Origin: Pseudomonas sp. BGI-2
Lineage (GTDB): Bacteria; Pseudomonadota; Gammaproteobacteria; Pseudomonadales; Pseudomonadaceae
Direction: 5' to 3'
NCBI RefSeq assembly: GCF_004310295.1
Contig: NZ_SISB01000006.1
Span: 62,001 to 126,000, forward strand
Length of the DNA stretch: 64,000 nucleotides
Position numbers and translations under genes: made by a program
Shown here: positions 36,196 through 44,088 of the stretch, one piece after another
How the letters are laid out: the number at the start of each line of letters is the position of its first letter
Position numbering within the stretch: position 1 is the first letter of the stretch
Notes under the pieces: model-generated
What the model was told of the DNA's origin: nothing
Seen by the model: the letters and a program-made list of their open reading frames with translations, nothing else
The model's database searches: none

Positions 36196-36441
36196 ATGAC
36201 GCTAATCGACCTCATCCGCTCCTTGGAGCCGGCCCAACTGGATGCTCTAGCAGAGCGAAGCGGCACCAGCGTCGGCAACCTCAAACAGATTGCCTACGGG
36301 TATCGCCTGGCTGGTCCCGGACTCGCCATCAATCTTGATCGCGAGTCGGGGAGGGCGGTGACGTGTGAAGAACTGCGTCCTGATATCGACTGGGCTTATC
36401 TGCGCAATTCACCTACCAGCTCCGAGCAATCTGCCGCCTGA
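36196..36441 (+). CDS. Cro-like regulator
   Basis: 81 aa, divergent from CI: MTLIDLIRSLEPAQLDALAERSGTSVGNLKQIAYGYRLAGPGLAINLDRESGRAVTCEELRPDIDWAYL. The helix-turn-helix (about 15-40) followed by the ELRPDIDW ending is typical of YdaS/Cro-like phage regulators. GGAG before ATG. Position fixes its role as lytic switch protein. Confidence 0.75.
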   Translation: MTLIDLIRSLEPAQLDALAERSGTSVGNLKQIAYGYRLAGPGLAINLDRESGRAVTCEELRPDIDWAYLRNSPTSSEQSAA

Positions 36442-36508
36442 TCCGATGAGCAAAGTTTCGCTCAACGACAGGATGTGCTGCCACGACAACCGCCAAGAGG
36501 TTTCCCGA

Positions 36509-36931
36509 ATGGAACAAGTACATCGCGCAATTCATGAGGCAGTGCTTGATGCGGGGCCAAAGCAATTGGCTCACCTGATGGGCATGAGCCACACCGCGCT
36601 GCTCAACCGCAGCAACCCGAATGACGACTCGCATCGGCTGAACCTGGAGCAGTTCCTACAGATTCTGGTGCACAGCAAGAACCCGGAACCATTGCAGTTA
36701 CTGGCGAGCGCCTTGGGATACGAGTTGGTGCCTCAAGTGAAGCCTGAGGGAGTCAGCCTGATTCAAGCGCTTGTACACCTGGCTGCGGAGTCGGGAGATG
36801 TGTCCCGCGCTGTGCATGACGCCATAGCGGATGGACATGTTTCGCAGATCGAGAAGGCGGGCATCCAGAAAGAAATCGGCCATGTGCGGCAGAGCTTGCT
36901 GGTGCTTGAAGAATCGGTGAAGGCGGCCTGA
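36509..36931 (+). CDS. CII-family phage regulatory protein
   Basis: 140 aa. MEQVHRAIHEAVLDAGPKQLAHLMGMSHTALLNRSNPNDDSHRLNLEQFLQILVHSKNPEPLQLLASALGYELVP matches the Phage_CII/CP76 family; the C-terminus is a long helix. AAGAGG precedes ATG 36509; an in-frame ATG at 36446 has no site. Follows cro as in lambda and may help set the lysogeny decision. Confidence 0.7.
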   Translation: MEQVHRAIHEAVLDAGPKQLAHLMGMSHTALLNRSNPNDDSHRLNLEQFLQILVHSKNPEPLQLLASALGYELVPQVKPEGVSLIQALVHLAAESGDVSRAVHDAIADGHVSQIEKAGIQKEIGHVRQSLLVLEESVKAA

Positions 36932-37078
36932 ATACGCCAGCCAGGACAGGACTTGCATTATTTCAAACGGGTGGATGATGAAATTCACCCGGTGCAGAAA
37001 GCAACAAACCCGGCGGGAACCGGGCTTATCAAATCGTCCTGTGCAACCAGGACAACACATCTCGTAGAGGTATTTATC

Positions 37079-37459
37079 ATGGCACACGCAATTGGTGGTG
37101 AACAAGCTCGTCGGCTGATGTTGATCAACTATCCGCTGATTTGTACGCGCGACGACCTGAGTTTTACAGCGCGTGACGTTCAGGGGCGCATGGTCAATTG
37201 GCCACGGAACAACCCCGGCGTCGCTGCCGACTGGGAAAAGGGTATGACTTTCTTCGATCAAGAAGTCAGTGCGTTGGCGGCCTTTGACGAAACCGAAGCT
37301 TTCCATGCAATTCAGTTCGCAATCATGGGCATGGGCGGTCGCTGTACGAACCTTGAAATTGGTTTTGTTCAACGCGTTGCTGCGGCCGCGGTATTGGGCC
37401 TTCGCGCTATGCGAAATGGTGAAGCCGATTTTGTTGCTGTCGATCGGGAGGACAACTAA
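37079..37459 (+). CDS. Phage protein of unknown function
   Basis: 126 aa from ATG 37079 (AGAGG upstream): MAHAIGGEQARRLMLINYPLICTRDDLSFTARDVQGRMVNWPRNNPGVAADWEKG. Soluble, Ala/Gly-rich C-terminal helices. Two hairpins with GC stems (36967-36990 and 37012-37030) lie between CII and this gene, where lambda has tR1. Stop and next start overlap (TAATG). Confidence 0.55.
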   Translation: MAHAIGGEQARRLMLINYPLICTRDDLSFTARDVQGRMVNWPRNNPGVAADWEKGMTFFDQEVSALAAFDETEAFHAIQFAIMGMGGRCTNLEIGFVQRVAAAAVLGLRAMRNGEADFVAVDREDN

Positions 37460-37680
37460 TGAGTGTTCTTCGAGATCACCATCCAGAGCCCTCTACGGCC
37501 TGCAAAATCGCTGGTCCTTGGCCAACCTATGCCAGCTTCCGAAATCTCCCTGAGCGTGAGCGCTGGGTCCTTTACGGCAGCGCCAAGGCGTATCGGCAGG
37601 CTCTGGAGGATCAGGGTTTCGTCATGGCTGAATCCTACGACGCTTTCATCAAGCGTGTGACAGACGAGATGGAGCTCTAA
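37459..37680 (+). CDS. Small phage protein of unknown function
   Basis: 73 aa: MSVLRDHHPEPSTACKIAGPWPTYASFRNLPERERWVLYGSAKAYRQALEDQGFVMAESYDAFIKRVTDEMEL. Starts inside the stop of the preceding gene and ends 3 bp before the O-like gene. No domain recognised. Confidence 0.6.
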   Translation: MSVLRDHHPEPSTACKIAGPWPTYASFRNLPERERWVLYGSAKAYRQALEDQGFVMAESYDAFIKRVTDEMEL

Positions 37681-37683
37681 CGT

Positions 37684-38490
37684 ATGAGTATTCAGTCAAT
37701 GGTCTGGGCTCTTGAGCAGCGGCTGGTCGAAGAGTCCACTGCTCGCCACGTTCTCCTGTGTCTTGCCAACTATGCCGACAAGAACGGAAAAGGGGCATTC
37801 CCCTCTACGAACAGCTTGAGCGATGACACTGGCCTGGCCGTGCGAACGGTCAAGTACAAGCTCGAGGCACTCGAGGCGCTTGGTGCGATTCGCCGCGGAA
37901 ATCAAGCGATCGCGGCGGCCTATATCGACAGGCACGATCGTCGTCCGGTGGTCTACGACATGGCCGTTGAGCGGGGTGCACCTGATGCACCCCGTGATGA
38001 ACGGGGTGCAAATGAAGACGTAACGGGGTGCAGCTCACAACAGAACGACGTGCAAATGACGACAGAACGGGGTGCACCACATGCACCCAATCCTTCATCT
38101 ATCCGTCAACTACCCGTTAATAAACCAAAAGAAGGCGCAGGCAAGCCTGCTGGTGCTCAGGCGAAGGGGAAGTCGAGCAAGTTTGATCCACTAGCTGCCA
38201 AGCCTGAAAACGCATCGACCGAATCCTGGATCGGGTTCTGCGAAATGCGTAAATCCAAGCGCAAGGAGCTGACTGAGCGAGCCTGTGAGTTGATCGCCAA
38301 GAAGCTGGCTAACCATCCCGATCCTGATGCCGTCTTGGATAACTCAACCACAAATGCTTGGAGTGATATCTACCCGGATTCGGTATTGCCCGGCACTGGC
38401 GCAAAGAATGGCAAAACATCGGCTTATCACGGTCTGCCTACCCACACGCACGAGATGTATCCAGAGGTGAAAAATGGCCCGAACTTCTAA
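37684..38490 (+). CDS. Replication initiator, lambda-O-like
   Basis: 268 aa. The N-terminal winged helix (SIQSMVWALEQRLVEESTARHVLLCLANYADKNGKGAFPSTNSLSDDTGLAVRTVKYKLEALEALGAIRR) is the helix-turn-helix-36 type used by phage O proteins. The middle (95-150) is low-complexity because the DNA there carries iterons; the C-terminus (165-268) should contact the helicase loader. Followed by DnaC-like and DnaB-like genes. It recruits the helicase at the origin inside its own gene. Confidence 0.78.
   Translation: MSIQSMVWALEQRLVEESTARHVLLCLANYADKNGKGAFPSTNSLSDDTGLAVRTVKYKLEALEALGAIRRGNQAIAAAYIDRHDRRPVVYDMAVERGAPDAPRDERGANEDVTGCSSQQNDVQMTTERGAPHAPNPSSIRQLPVNKPKEGAGKPAGAQAKGKSSKFDPLAAKPENASTESWIGFCEMRKSKRKELTERACELIAKKLANHPDPDAVLDNSTTNAWSDIYPDSVLPGTGAKNGKTSAYHGLPTHTHEMYPEVKNGPNF
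37971..38088. repeat. Iteron array, probable phage replication origin
   Basis: ACGGGGTGCA occurs at 38001-38010, 38023-38032 and 38067-38076, with a degenerate ACGACGTGCA at 38045-38054, all exactly 22 bp apart; GCGGGGTGCA is at 37971-37980. Inverted partial copies lie at 37986-37995 and 38081-38088. The array is inside the O-like gene, the position of ori in lambda. 22 bp is close to two helical turns. Confidence 0.78.
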
Positions 38491-39277
38491 TTTTTGCAGA
38501 CAGCCTCGTGTCCGCTTCTTTGATCTCGAATGTCCGTTGCATGGTTTGGTGAACAGTTCCGAGACTGAGCAGTTCGACGGCTCGGTGTTGCCACGTGGTT
38601 GCAAGCATTGCCACTGGGAGGCTTTGCACACGGCCACGAGATCAACTGAGGCATACGCCTTGGCGAAGGGCAGGAAGAAGGCGGAAGACCTGAACAAACT
38701 GCTCATAGGCTCTGGCATCACACCTCGGTTCAGCGGGTGCACCTTCGACACCTACAGGACCGCTGAAGGGGGGCCGGCTATGGCCAAGGCTCTAGGTGCC
38801 TGCAAGGACTATGTTGCCCAATTTACCGACAACTACGCTGCCGGCCGTTCACTTGTCCTCTCCGGCAATGTCGGTAATGGCAAAACCCATCTCGCTTGCG
38901 CGATGGTCCTGGCAGTCATCCGTGAGCACGGGGCTCAAGCAGTAATTGCCACGGCAGCTGAGATCATCCGAGTCTTCAAAAGCACTATGGATCGCAGCGC
39001 CGAGTATTCGGAAAGAGATGTCCTCGAAGAACTTTCCAGTTTTGATCTGTTGGTGATTGATGAGGTCGGCGCTCAAAGTGGCAGCGCGTATGAGCTTGGC
39101 GTTCTTCACGAGGTGATTGATCGACGTTACCAGCTCGTCCTGCCGACGGTTGTCGTCTCCAATCTGGTCACTGTGGATCTCGCTCGCTACATCGGGGATC
39201 GCGCACTGGATCGCTTGAGGCAAGCCGGTGGGCAAGCTATCGGTTTCAACTGGGCATCTGCACGAGGTGCAGTATGA
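38474..39277 (+). CDS. DnaC-like helicase loader
   Basis: 267 aa. N-terminal Cys/His pairs (Cys20-His23, Cys43-Cys46) resemble a zinc site; AAA+ domain with Walker A GNVGNGKTH (131-139) and Walker B LLVIDEVG (192-199), and a C-terminal sensor Arg region (DRLRQAGG). Loads the phage or host DnaB helicase. Overlaps the O-like gene by 17 bases and the helicase gene by four. Confidence 0.85.
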   Translation: MARTSNFCRQPRVRFFDLECPLHGLVNSSETEQFDGSVLPRGCKHCHWEALHTATRSTEAYALAKGRKKAEDLNKLLIGSGITPRFSGCTFDTYRTAEGGPAMAKALGACKDYVAQFTDNYAAGRSLVLSGNVGNGKTHLACAMVLAVIREHGAQAVIATAAEIIRVFKSTMDRSAEYSERDVLEELSSFDLLVIDEVGAQSGSAYELGVLHEVIDRRYQLVLPTVVVSNLVTVDLARYIGDRALDRLRQAGGQAIGFNWASARGAV

Positions 39278-40644
39278 GCCGCGAACTGTTCAGCATCGAG
39301 GCAGAGCATGGCGTCCTAGGGGCGATCATGATGGACCCGTCCTTGTTCGACGAAATTACCAGCAAGGTAAAGAGTTCGGACTTTCATGATCTGGAGAACG
39401 CCGCGCTGTACCAGGCGATTGTCGATTGTCATGCAACGGGGGATCCCGTCGATGCGGTAACCGTTGGACTGTTTCGTCCTCGGTTACCGAGCGGTGATAG
39501 CACGCTGGCGTTCGCTGCCGAGATCGCCAAAAACATCCCAAGCGCCGCCAACTGGAAGGCGTACGCGCGTCACGTTCGAGAGCGCGCCGTGCTGCGCCAG
39601 GTTGTCCAGGCTGCCGACGTGATTAGAGAACAAGTCAGTGAGGACAGATCGGTGGCTGAGATTATCGCGCTGGCTCAGCAGGCTACTGCAGACCTACGCG
39701 ACCTAGATGACGACCATCCTAAGTATCACCGTCTGGACCATGTCATGGGGCAGGCCGCTGAAGGCGTCAATGATAAACATCTTGGCCTGAGACCGGATTG
39801 GCCTTCGACCGGGCTCCACAAGCTTGATGAGTTGATACAGGGGATTCGCCCGAAGAAGGTGACCATCATCGCGGGGCTGCCAGGTAGTGGGAAAACCACC
39901 CTGGCGCTGCAAATTGCGCAACACAATGCCTGTGTAGCGAAGTTGCCGTGGTTGGTGTTCTCGATCGAAATGCCGGGTGAAGAATTGGGTGTGCGCGCTA
40001 TCGCGTCCCTTGGCGGCGTGGACCTGCGGCGGCTCGACAATCCGGAAAAGATGCAGGATGACGACTGGGCACGAATGGTCGGAGCCGTAGCCAAGGCGCA
40101 TGGAGCTCCGCTGTTCATTTGTGACGATCCTCATCAGACCCCGGCGAGCATTCGATCAACCGCAAGGCAATGTCAGCGTGAGCACGGCCTGGCCGGAATC
40201 ATGGTCGACTATCTTGGGCTCGTTCAGTCAGAGAGGAGAGGGCGGACAAGAAGCGAAGAAGTCGGCGCGATCAGCAAGGCGCTCCTACGGCTCGCTAAGG
40301 AACTCAATGTTCCTGTGATTGAACTCTCTCAATTGAATCGTGATTCCACAAAGCGTGTTGGCAAGAGACCTCAAGCGAGTGATCTGCGTGACTCTGGCGA
40401 GATCGAGGCCGACGCCAGTTGCATCATCCTGGTTCATCGCGACATGGACAGCGAGGAGGGCCAAAACGGGGTCACAGAGTTGATCATGCCCAAGTGTCGG
40501 CACGCCAAGGTCGGAAGCTGTCTTGTCCAGCAACAGGGGGAATATGGGCGCTTCGTGGACTTCTGCGGAAACTCGTATCCATCGGATGAAGAGGTCGAGA
40601 TGAATCGTCCCTTCGTCAGCAAGTACAGGGGGAACGCCAAATGA
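39274..40644 (+). CDS. DnaB-like replicative helicase
   Basis: 456 aa. N-terminal DnaB domain (SIEAEHGVLGAIMMDPSLFDEI), RecA-like helicase core with Walker A GLPGSGKTT (201-209), Walker B-like GIMVDYLGLV, and the ELSQLNR and QASDLRDSGEIEADAS motifs of DnaB proteins. ATGA overlaps at both ends. Unwinds DNA during phage replication. Confidence 0.92.
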   Translation: MSRELFSIEAEHGVLGAIMMDPSLFDEITSKVKSSDFHDLENAALYQAIVDCHATGDPVDAVTVGLFRPRLPSGDSTLAFAAEIAKNIPSAANWKAYARHVRERAVLRQVVQAADVIREQVSEDRSVAEIIALAQQATADLRDLDDDHPKYHRLDHVMGQAAEGVNDKHLGLRPDWPSTGLHKLDELIQGIRPKKVTIIAGLPGSGKTTLALQIAQHNACVAKLPWLVFSIEMPGEELGVRAIASLGGVDLRRLDNPEKMQDDDWARMVGAVAKAHGAPLFICDDPHQTPASIRSTARQCQREHGLAGIMVDYLGLVQSERRGRTRSEEVGAISKALLRLAKELNVPVIELSQLNRDSTKRVGKRPQASDLRDSGEIEADASCIILVHRDMDSEEGQNGVTELIMPKCRHAKVGSCLVQQQGEYGRFVDFCGNSYPSDEEVEMNRPFVSKYRGNAK

Positions 40645-40931
40645 ATGGTCAAGTTGCCGCAATGCTTCCTCGTAAAAGCATGAGTGATCTGGAGCGACAG
40701 TTTTTGAAGATTGCAGGCGAAGAGTTGGCCAAGGTCAAGCTTGGCGGCCCCAGCGCGTTGGCGTGCTTGCTCGACATGGTCGCCTCCTGGCACGGCATGC
40801 GGGCCGAAATCGGATTTCATGATTACGGTCAGCGATGGTTGATCGAAGGTAACGCCAAGAACAAACCTGCTGATCGGTTGCTGCGCGACCTGTTCGGCCT
40901 GAGTGACCCTGACCCGAGGAAGGCTGCATGA
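40641..40931 (+). CDS. Small phage protein of unknown function
   Basis: 96 aa: LERQFLKIAGEELAKVKLGGPSALACLLDMVASWHGMRAEIGFHDYGQRWLIEGNAKNKPADRLLRDLF. Lies in a run of ATGA overlaps between helicase and Q, where lambda-type phages have nin-region genes. No known domain. Confidence 0.6.
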   Translation: MNGQVAAMLPRKSMSDLERQFLKIAGEELAKVKLGGPSALACLLDMVASWHGMRAEIGFHDYGQRWLIEGNAKNKPADRLLRDLFGLSDPDPRKAA

Positions 40932-41317
40932 AAAAGCGAACGTACATCGGTAAAGCCTTGGGAGATACCGAGTGGATGCTGGAGCAGTGGGGTTATTGGC
41001 GGATGGACGGCATGGGGGTGCCGCGGTACGTTTCTCCGCTCTATGCCTTGATGCGCGACAACACACAGTGCCAGGGAGGAGTGAAGGAGTATTCAGTGAC
41101 CGATGATCTGGCGTTAGTGTTGGATGGGGCAGTCGCTCGACTAACGAAGCGCGATCAGCAGATGGGAAATTTCATTTGGCTTTACTTCGGTGCTAAATGG
41201 CCGGCACTGCGCATCGCAAGGGAAAATGACATGGGGGAGGCGAAGGCACGGGAGGTCATTAAGGCTGGAGTCGCCTGGATTGATTCAGCGCTAGAGACAA
41301 TTCGCGAGGCAGCTTAA
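40928..41317 (+). CDS. Antitermination protein Q
   Basis: 129 aa. The opening GDTEWMLEQWGYWRMDGMGVPRYVSPLYALMRDN and the C-terminal helix-turn-helix-like part match the Q antiterminator family (PF06530 type). Q loads onto RNA polymerase at the late promoter and lets it read through terminators. The late region that follows indeed has several terminators. Position just before the lysis/packaging genes is standard. Confidence 0.8.
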   Translation: MKKRTYIGKALGDTEWMLEQWGYWRMDGMGVPRYVSPLYALMRDNTQCQGGVKEYSVTDDLALVLDGAVARLTKRDQQMGNFIWLYFGAKWPALRIARENDMGEAKAREVIKAGVAWIDSALETIREAA

Positions 41318-41391
41318 AAAGTCCTTTCCACGCGGATAACTAACTGTTTTCATGGCACGGTGTTCAGCTTTTCAAGCGCGACACCACAGAG

Positions 41392-41417
41392 AAGCCCAGC
41401 CGTTGAGTTGGGCTTTT
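41392..41417 (+). terminator. Late-leader terminator 1
   Basis: AGCCCA-GCCGTTGAG-TTGGGCT then TTTTC. Directly downstream of Q where a Q-dependent promoter and pause are expected. Confidence 0.7.
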
Positions 41418-41514
41418 TCGTTTCCGCCGTTCGTCCAAAGCTCGGCACTTGCGATGCTCTGTCACCTCTGAAGTTTAAGCGCGGGCAATTCGCGCGTCAG
41501 AACGGAGAGCGAGC

Positions 41515-41823
41515 ATGGACATTGATGAAAATGCGCCAGGAAACATTTCTCAGAGTGGCGCAACAAGCAGCACGGATAACGAAGCAGGCCATGACCCTAA
41601 GGGAAATGAGTCTGAGGTTCGGCTGCCCGCGGACGACGAAGCGCCTGTGGATGAAGAGATGTCGGACGTGGATACCAACAACTCGGTGTCGGGTGAGCAT
41701 CCAGAAGCCGGGAAAAGCGGTCGCGTAGATGATCCGGACGCCGAACCACAGATGAACGATCAGGGCGCAGATGATAAGGAGCCTCGCGGCATGCCTGCGA
41801 GCGACCCGGAATCAGGAGCCTGA
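41515..41823 (+). CDS. Acidic, disordered phage protein
   Basis: 102 aa with very high Asp/Glu content and no hydrophobic core (MDIDENAPGNISQSGATSSTDNEAGHDPKGNESEVRLPADDEAP). GGAGAG precedes ATG. Likely intrinsically disordered; a DNA-mimic role is conceivable from charge alone but nothing shows it. Bounded by terminators on both sides. Confidence 0.55.
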   Translation: MDIDENAPGNISQSGATSSTDNEAGHDPKGNESEVRLPADDEAPVDEEMSDVDTNNSVSGEHPEAGKSGRVDDPDAEPQMNDQGADDKEPRGMPASDPESGA

Positions 41824-41844
41824 ACAAATTAAAATCGTACCCAT

Positions 41845-41871
41845 AGCCCGGCCATTGAGTCGGGCTTTTTT
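41845..41871 (+). terminator. Late-leader terminator 2
   Basis: AGCCCG-GCCATTGAGT-CGGGCT then TTTTT. Confidence 0.75.
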
Positions 41872-41913
41872 GTGGGTGTCGCGCAGGCGCTCAGAACAAT
41901 CCGGAGAAACGCC

Positions 41914-42078
41914 ATGAGCACACGAAATATCCATCAGTCAGAGGCAGAAGCGTTGAAAGAGTTACTGCTGTACGCCCTACCCAAGACTGGAGTGAACGCC
42001 CTGACGAACGTGGCAATTGAACACGCTAAAGCCGTCAGAGCTGCTTTTGACGAGCTAGCTAAACCAGCAAGCAGCTAG
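41914..42078 (+). CDS. Small phage protein
   Basis: 54 aa: MSTRNIHQSEAEALKELLLYALPKTGVNALTNVAIEHAKAVRAAFDELAKPASS. Good GGAGA site. Helical; function unknown. Converges with the 67-aa gene on the other strand (4-base overlap). Confidence 0.55.
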   Translation: MSTRNIHQSEAEALKELLLYALPKTGVNALTNVAIEHAKAVRAAFDELAKPASS

Positions 42079-42278
42079 CGAGAAAGAGGCACAGTAACGG
42101 TGCCTTTGCCTGCCGCACTTTTGAAGTGTTCGGTCAGTTGTGCATGCGCTGCAATGATCGCAGTTGCGGGATTTTCAGCTTCCATTCCGGTCTTCAAGTC
42201 GCCCGCTCGAATCAACTCGATAACGACTTGAAGCGCTGCGGTGGCAGCATTGTTGTTGAGACTAACGATTTCGGACAT
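42075..42278 (-). CDS. Small phage protein, leftward
   Basis: 67 aa from ATG 42278: MSEIVSLNNNAATAALQVVIELIRAGDLKTGMEAENPATAIIAAHAQLTEHFKSAAGKG. AGGAGG is 5 nt upstream. Helical, unknown. One of few leftward genes inside the late region, so probably expressed in the lysogen. Confidence 0.55.
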   Translation of the reverse strand: MSEIVSLNNNAATAALQVVIELIRAGDLKTGMEAENPATAIIAAHAQLTEHFKSAAGKGTVTVPLSR

Positions 42279-42345
42279 GTTCGGCCTCCTAGGCCTTTTG
42301 ATGTGGAAACAAAAAGTTACCACGGAAGCGCCGGACACCAGTAAC

Positions 42346-42371
42346 GCCTCGCCACAGTGCGGGGCTTTTTT
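42346..42371 (+). terminator. Late-leader terminator 3
   Basis: GCCTCGC-CACAGT-GCGGGGC then TTTTTT, just before the phage tRNA. Confidence 0.65.
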
Positions 42372-42379
42372 GTTTCTAT

Positions 42380-42456
42380 TGCATGGTGGCGCAGTCAGGT
42401 AGCGCGCTGGGCTCATAACCCAGAGGTCGTTGGTTCAAATCCAGCCCTTGCATCCA
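42380..42456 (+). tRNA. Phage tRNA(CAU), initiator-like
   Basis: 77 nt with acceptor TGCATGG/CCTTGCA (one T-T mismatch at the fifth pair), D stem GCGC/GCGC, anticodon stem CTGGG/CCCAG with loop CTCATAA (anticodon CAU), T arm GTTGG-TTCAAAT-CCAGC and CCA encoded. Three G-C pairs next to the anticodon loop and the T loop are as in initiator tRNA, but the D stem has C11-G24 instead of A11-U24 and position 1/72 is T-A. It may be Met (initiator or elongator) or a lysidine-modified Ile tRNA. Confidence 0.85.
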
Positions 42457-42483
42457 AATTCTCCGCTGCTCCCCCCAGCGCTT

Positions 42484-42507
42484 GGCCGCTCACACCGGCC
42501 TTTTTTA
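42484..42507 (+). terminator. Terminator after the phage tRNA
   Basis: GGCCG-CTCACA-CCGGCC then TTTTTTA. Confidence 0.7.
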
Positions 42508-42537
42508 TTCCCTAACGCCGAGACCCACGAGGCGCCT

Positions 42538-42942
42538 ATGAGATCGCAAACCATGTCAGAGCCCGGACCGTTTACCGCTTTGGGTGGGATCGCGCTCTAC
42601 AAGCTCGGCGCCTTTGGCTTTGTCGCGGTACTGGCAGCCATTGTTGTGATGGCGATGACACTGCCCAAGACGGTTCGTGAATTCGTTGTCGCGATGATCA
42701 GCACCACAGTCTCCAGTATCTGCGGCGGCGCCTTCGTGGTGCGCTGGTTCGATCTTGGGGTCTGGGCGCATGACGATATCGGCCTGATTGCGATCGGCGG
42801 GATCATCTTCGTCTGCGGCCTGCCTGCATGGGTATTGGTCCGAGCCTGGTTCAAGTGGGCCGAGAAGCGCAAGGACAAGGATCTGGCCGAGCTGGCTACG
42901 GAGCTGAAGGATCTGCGCAAGACCGTCACAGGCGGGCAGTGA
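42538..42942 (+). CDS. Putative holin-like membrane protein
   Basis: 134 aa with three predicted membrane segments (about 15-40, 52-72, 82-104) and a charged C-terminal tail (KWAEKRKDKDLAELATELKDLRK), a common holin layout. Start 42538 (GAGG upstream) or 42553. It lies at the start of the late region, while the endolysin is 18 kb downstream, so the holin call depends on topology only. Followed after 1 bp by the 57-aa gene. Confidence 0.55.
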   Translation: MRSQTMSEPGPFTALGGIALYKLGAFGFVAVLAAIVVMAMTLPKTVREFVVAMISTTVSSICGGAFVVRWFDLGVWAHDDIGLIAIGGIIFVCGLPAWVLVRAWFKWAEKRKDKDLAELATELKDLRKTVTGGQ

Positions 42943-42943
42943 C

Positions 42944-43117
42944 ATGCCTCGCCAGATTAACGTCCGCGCCTACCTCCCCTGGTGGTTCCGCACTTACGTC
43001 AAGGCAGTCTACGCATTCGCCTACATGGCTGGGCTTGAGGTTGACCAAGACGTCATCCGCGCTCAGGTCAAGCAATTCACTCGTTACCGCGAGATCGATC
43101 CAAGCGATCAACAGTAA
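42944..43117 (+). CDS. Small phage protein
   Basis: 57 aa: MPRQINVRAYLPWWFRTYVKAVYAFAY...VDQDVIRAQVKQFTRYREIDPSDQQ. ATG overlaps the preceding TGA region by spacing of one base, so it is probably translated by coupling. Basic, aromatic N-terminus. Unknown function. Confidence 0.6.
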   Translation: MPRQINVRAYLPWWFRTYVKAVYAFAYMAGLEVDQDVIRAQVKQFTRYREIDPSDQQ

Positions 43118-43137
43118 GTCACACAAGGTGAAACCTA

Positions 43138-43548
43138 ATGGCGACTGCCAAGCACAAGGTTGTCTGGCTCGATAGGGGCTGGCAGCCAGTATTCATTGGG
43201 TTCTGCCCGAGCGAGAAGGCTTGGCATCGTGAAATGAAGCGGATGAGCGTGTCCGAGCCATACCCGAGTTCGTCAGGGTGCACCACGCGCTTTAAGACCG
43301 GCGACGACAGGGACTGCATCATCGTCTGCGTCCATGAGCGGCTGAAGGCTGGCAGCTGTCGTCACGGCATCATCGGGTTGATCGTCCATGAGTGCACGCA
43401 TGCTTGGCGTTTCATCCTCGACACCATTGGCGAGGACGTCCCAAGCAGTGAGTTCGAAGCCTATTCAATGCAGGCGATCACTCAGCAGGTAACGACTGCG
43501 TTCTGCGACACCAGATTCAACCTCTTTAGCAAGAAGCCAAAGCAGTAG
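43138..43548 (+). CDS. HExxH-motif protein upstream of terminase
   Basis: 136 aa: LIVHECTHAWRFIL has His84-Glu85-x-x-His88, the zincin metallopeptidase motif, followed 16-20 residues later by Glu/Ala (SSEFEAYSMQAI) that could give the third ligand. The flanks contain several Cys. AAGGTGA precedes the ATG. Possibly a phage-encoded metallopeptidase acting in lysogeny or assembly; the substrate is unknown. Confidence 0.6.
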   Translation: MATAKHKVVWLDRGWQPVFIGFCPSEKAWHREMKRMSVSEPYPSSSGCTTRFKTGDDRDCIIVCVHERLKAGSCRHGIIGLIVHECTHAWRFILDTIGEDVPSSEFEAYSMQAITQQVTTAFCDTRFNLFSKKPKQ

Positions 43549-43560
43549 AAGGAATTCAAC

Positions 43561-44088
43561 ATGACGACCAAGCCTGACTGGGAGGCGATCGAACGCGCCT
43601 ATAGGGCTGGTTCTCTTTCGATCCGCGCCATAGGTGAGCTGCACGGTGTAAACCACGCGACCATCCTCAAGCGAGCCAAAAAAGAAGGCTGGGCGCGAGA
43701 TCTGACCGAACAAGTCAGAACCGCGACCAAGCAGAAAGTCACCACAGCGGTAACCACTAACGGTAACCAGTCGAAGGCGGTTACTGACGCCGAGATCATC
43801 GAAGAGGCTGCCTCTCAGGGCGCCGCCATTGTTCTGGCTCACAGGGCTGGCTTGGCTCGTTGGCAGAGCATCGCTGACAAGCTCAGCGTGGTGCTGGCCG
43901 AGATGGATGTGACTGAAGACAACTCCGGCGACTTCGCCCGCTCCTTGAACGCTGGTGTCGATGCTCAGCTCAAGGTCATCAAGGGTCAGCGCCAGGCTTA
44001 CAACCTCGGTGATGACAACGGCGAAGGTGGCGGTCCTGCTGACCAAAACCTGACCATCAGTTTCGTCAAGCCATCCAATGGCAATTGA
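43561..44088 (+). CDS. Terminase small subunit
   Basis: 175 aa. N-terminal helix-turn-helix (WEAIERAYRAGSLSIRAIGELHGVNHATILKRAKKEGWARDL) recognises the packaging site; the helical middle oligomerises. Overlaps the large subunit gene by 11 bases. Confidence 0.82.
   Translation: MTTKPDWEAIERAYRAGSLSIRAIGELHGVNHATILKRAKKEGWARDLTEQVRTATKQKVTTAVTTNGNQSKAVTDAEIIEEAASQGAAIVLAHRAGLARWQSIADKLSVVLAEMDVTEDNSGDFARSLNAGVDAQLKVIKGQRQAYNLGDDNGEGGGPADQNLTISFVKPSNGN

Noticed and set aside
37042..37058. Possible LexA box CTGTGCAACCAGGACA in the prophage
   Set aside because: The second half is GACA instead of ACAG at the right spacing, so it does not meet the consensus.
37971..38088. CRISPR array
   Set aside because: Repeats are only 10 bp with 12-bp gaps and lie in a coding frame; they are iterons.
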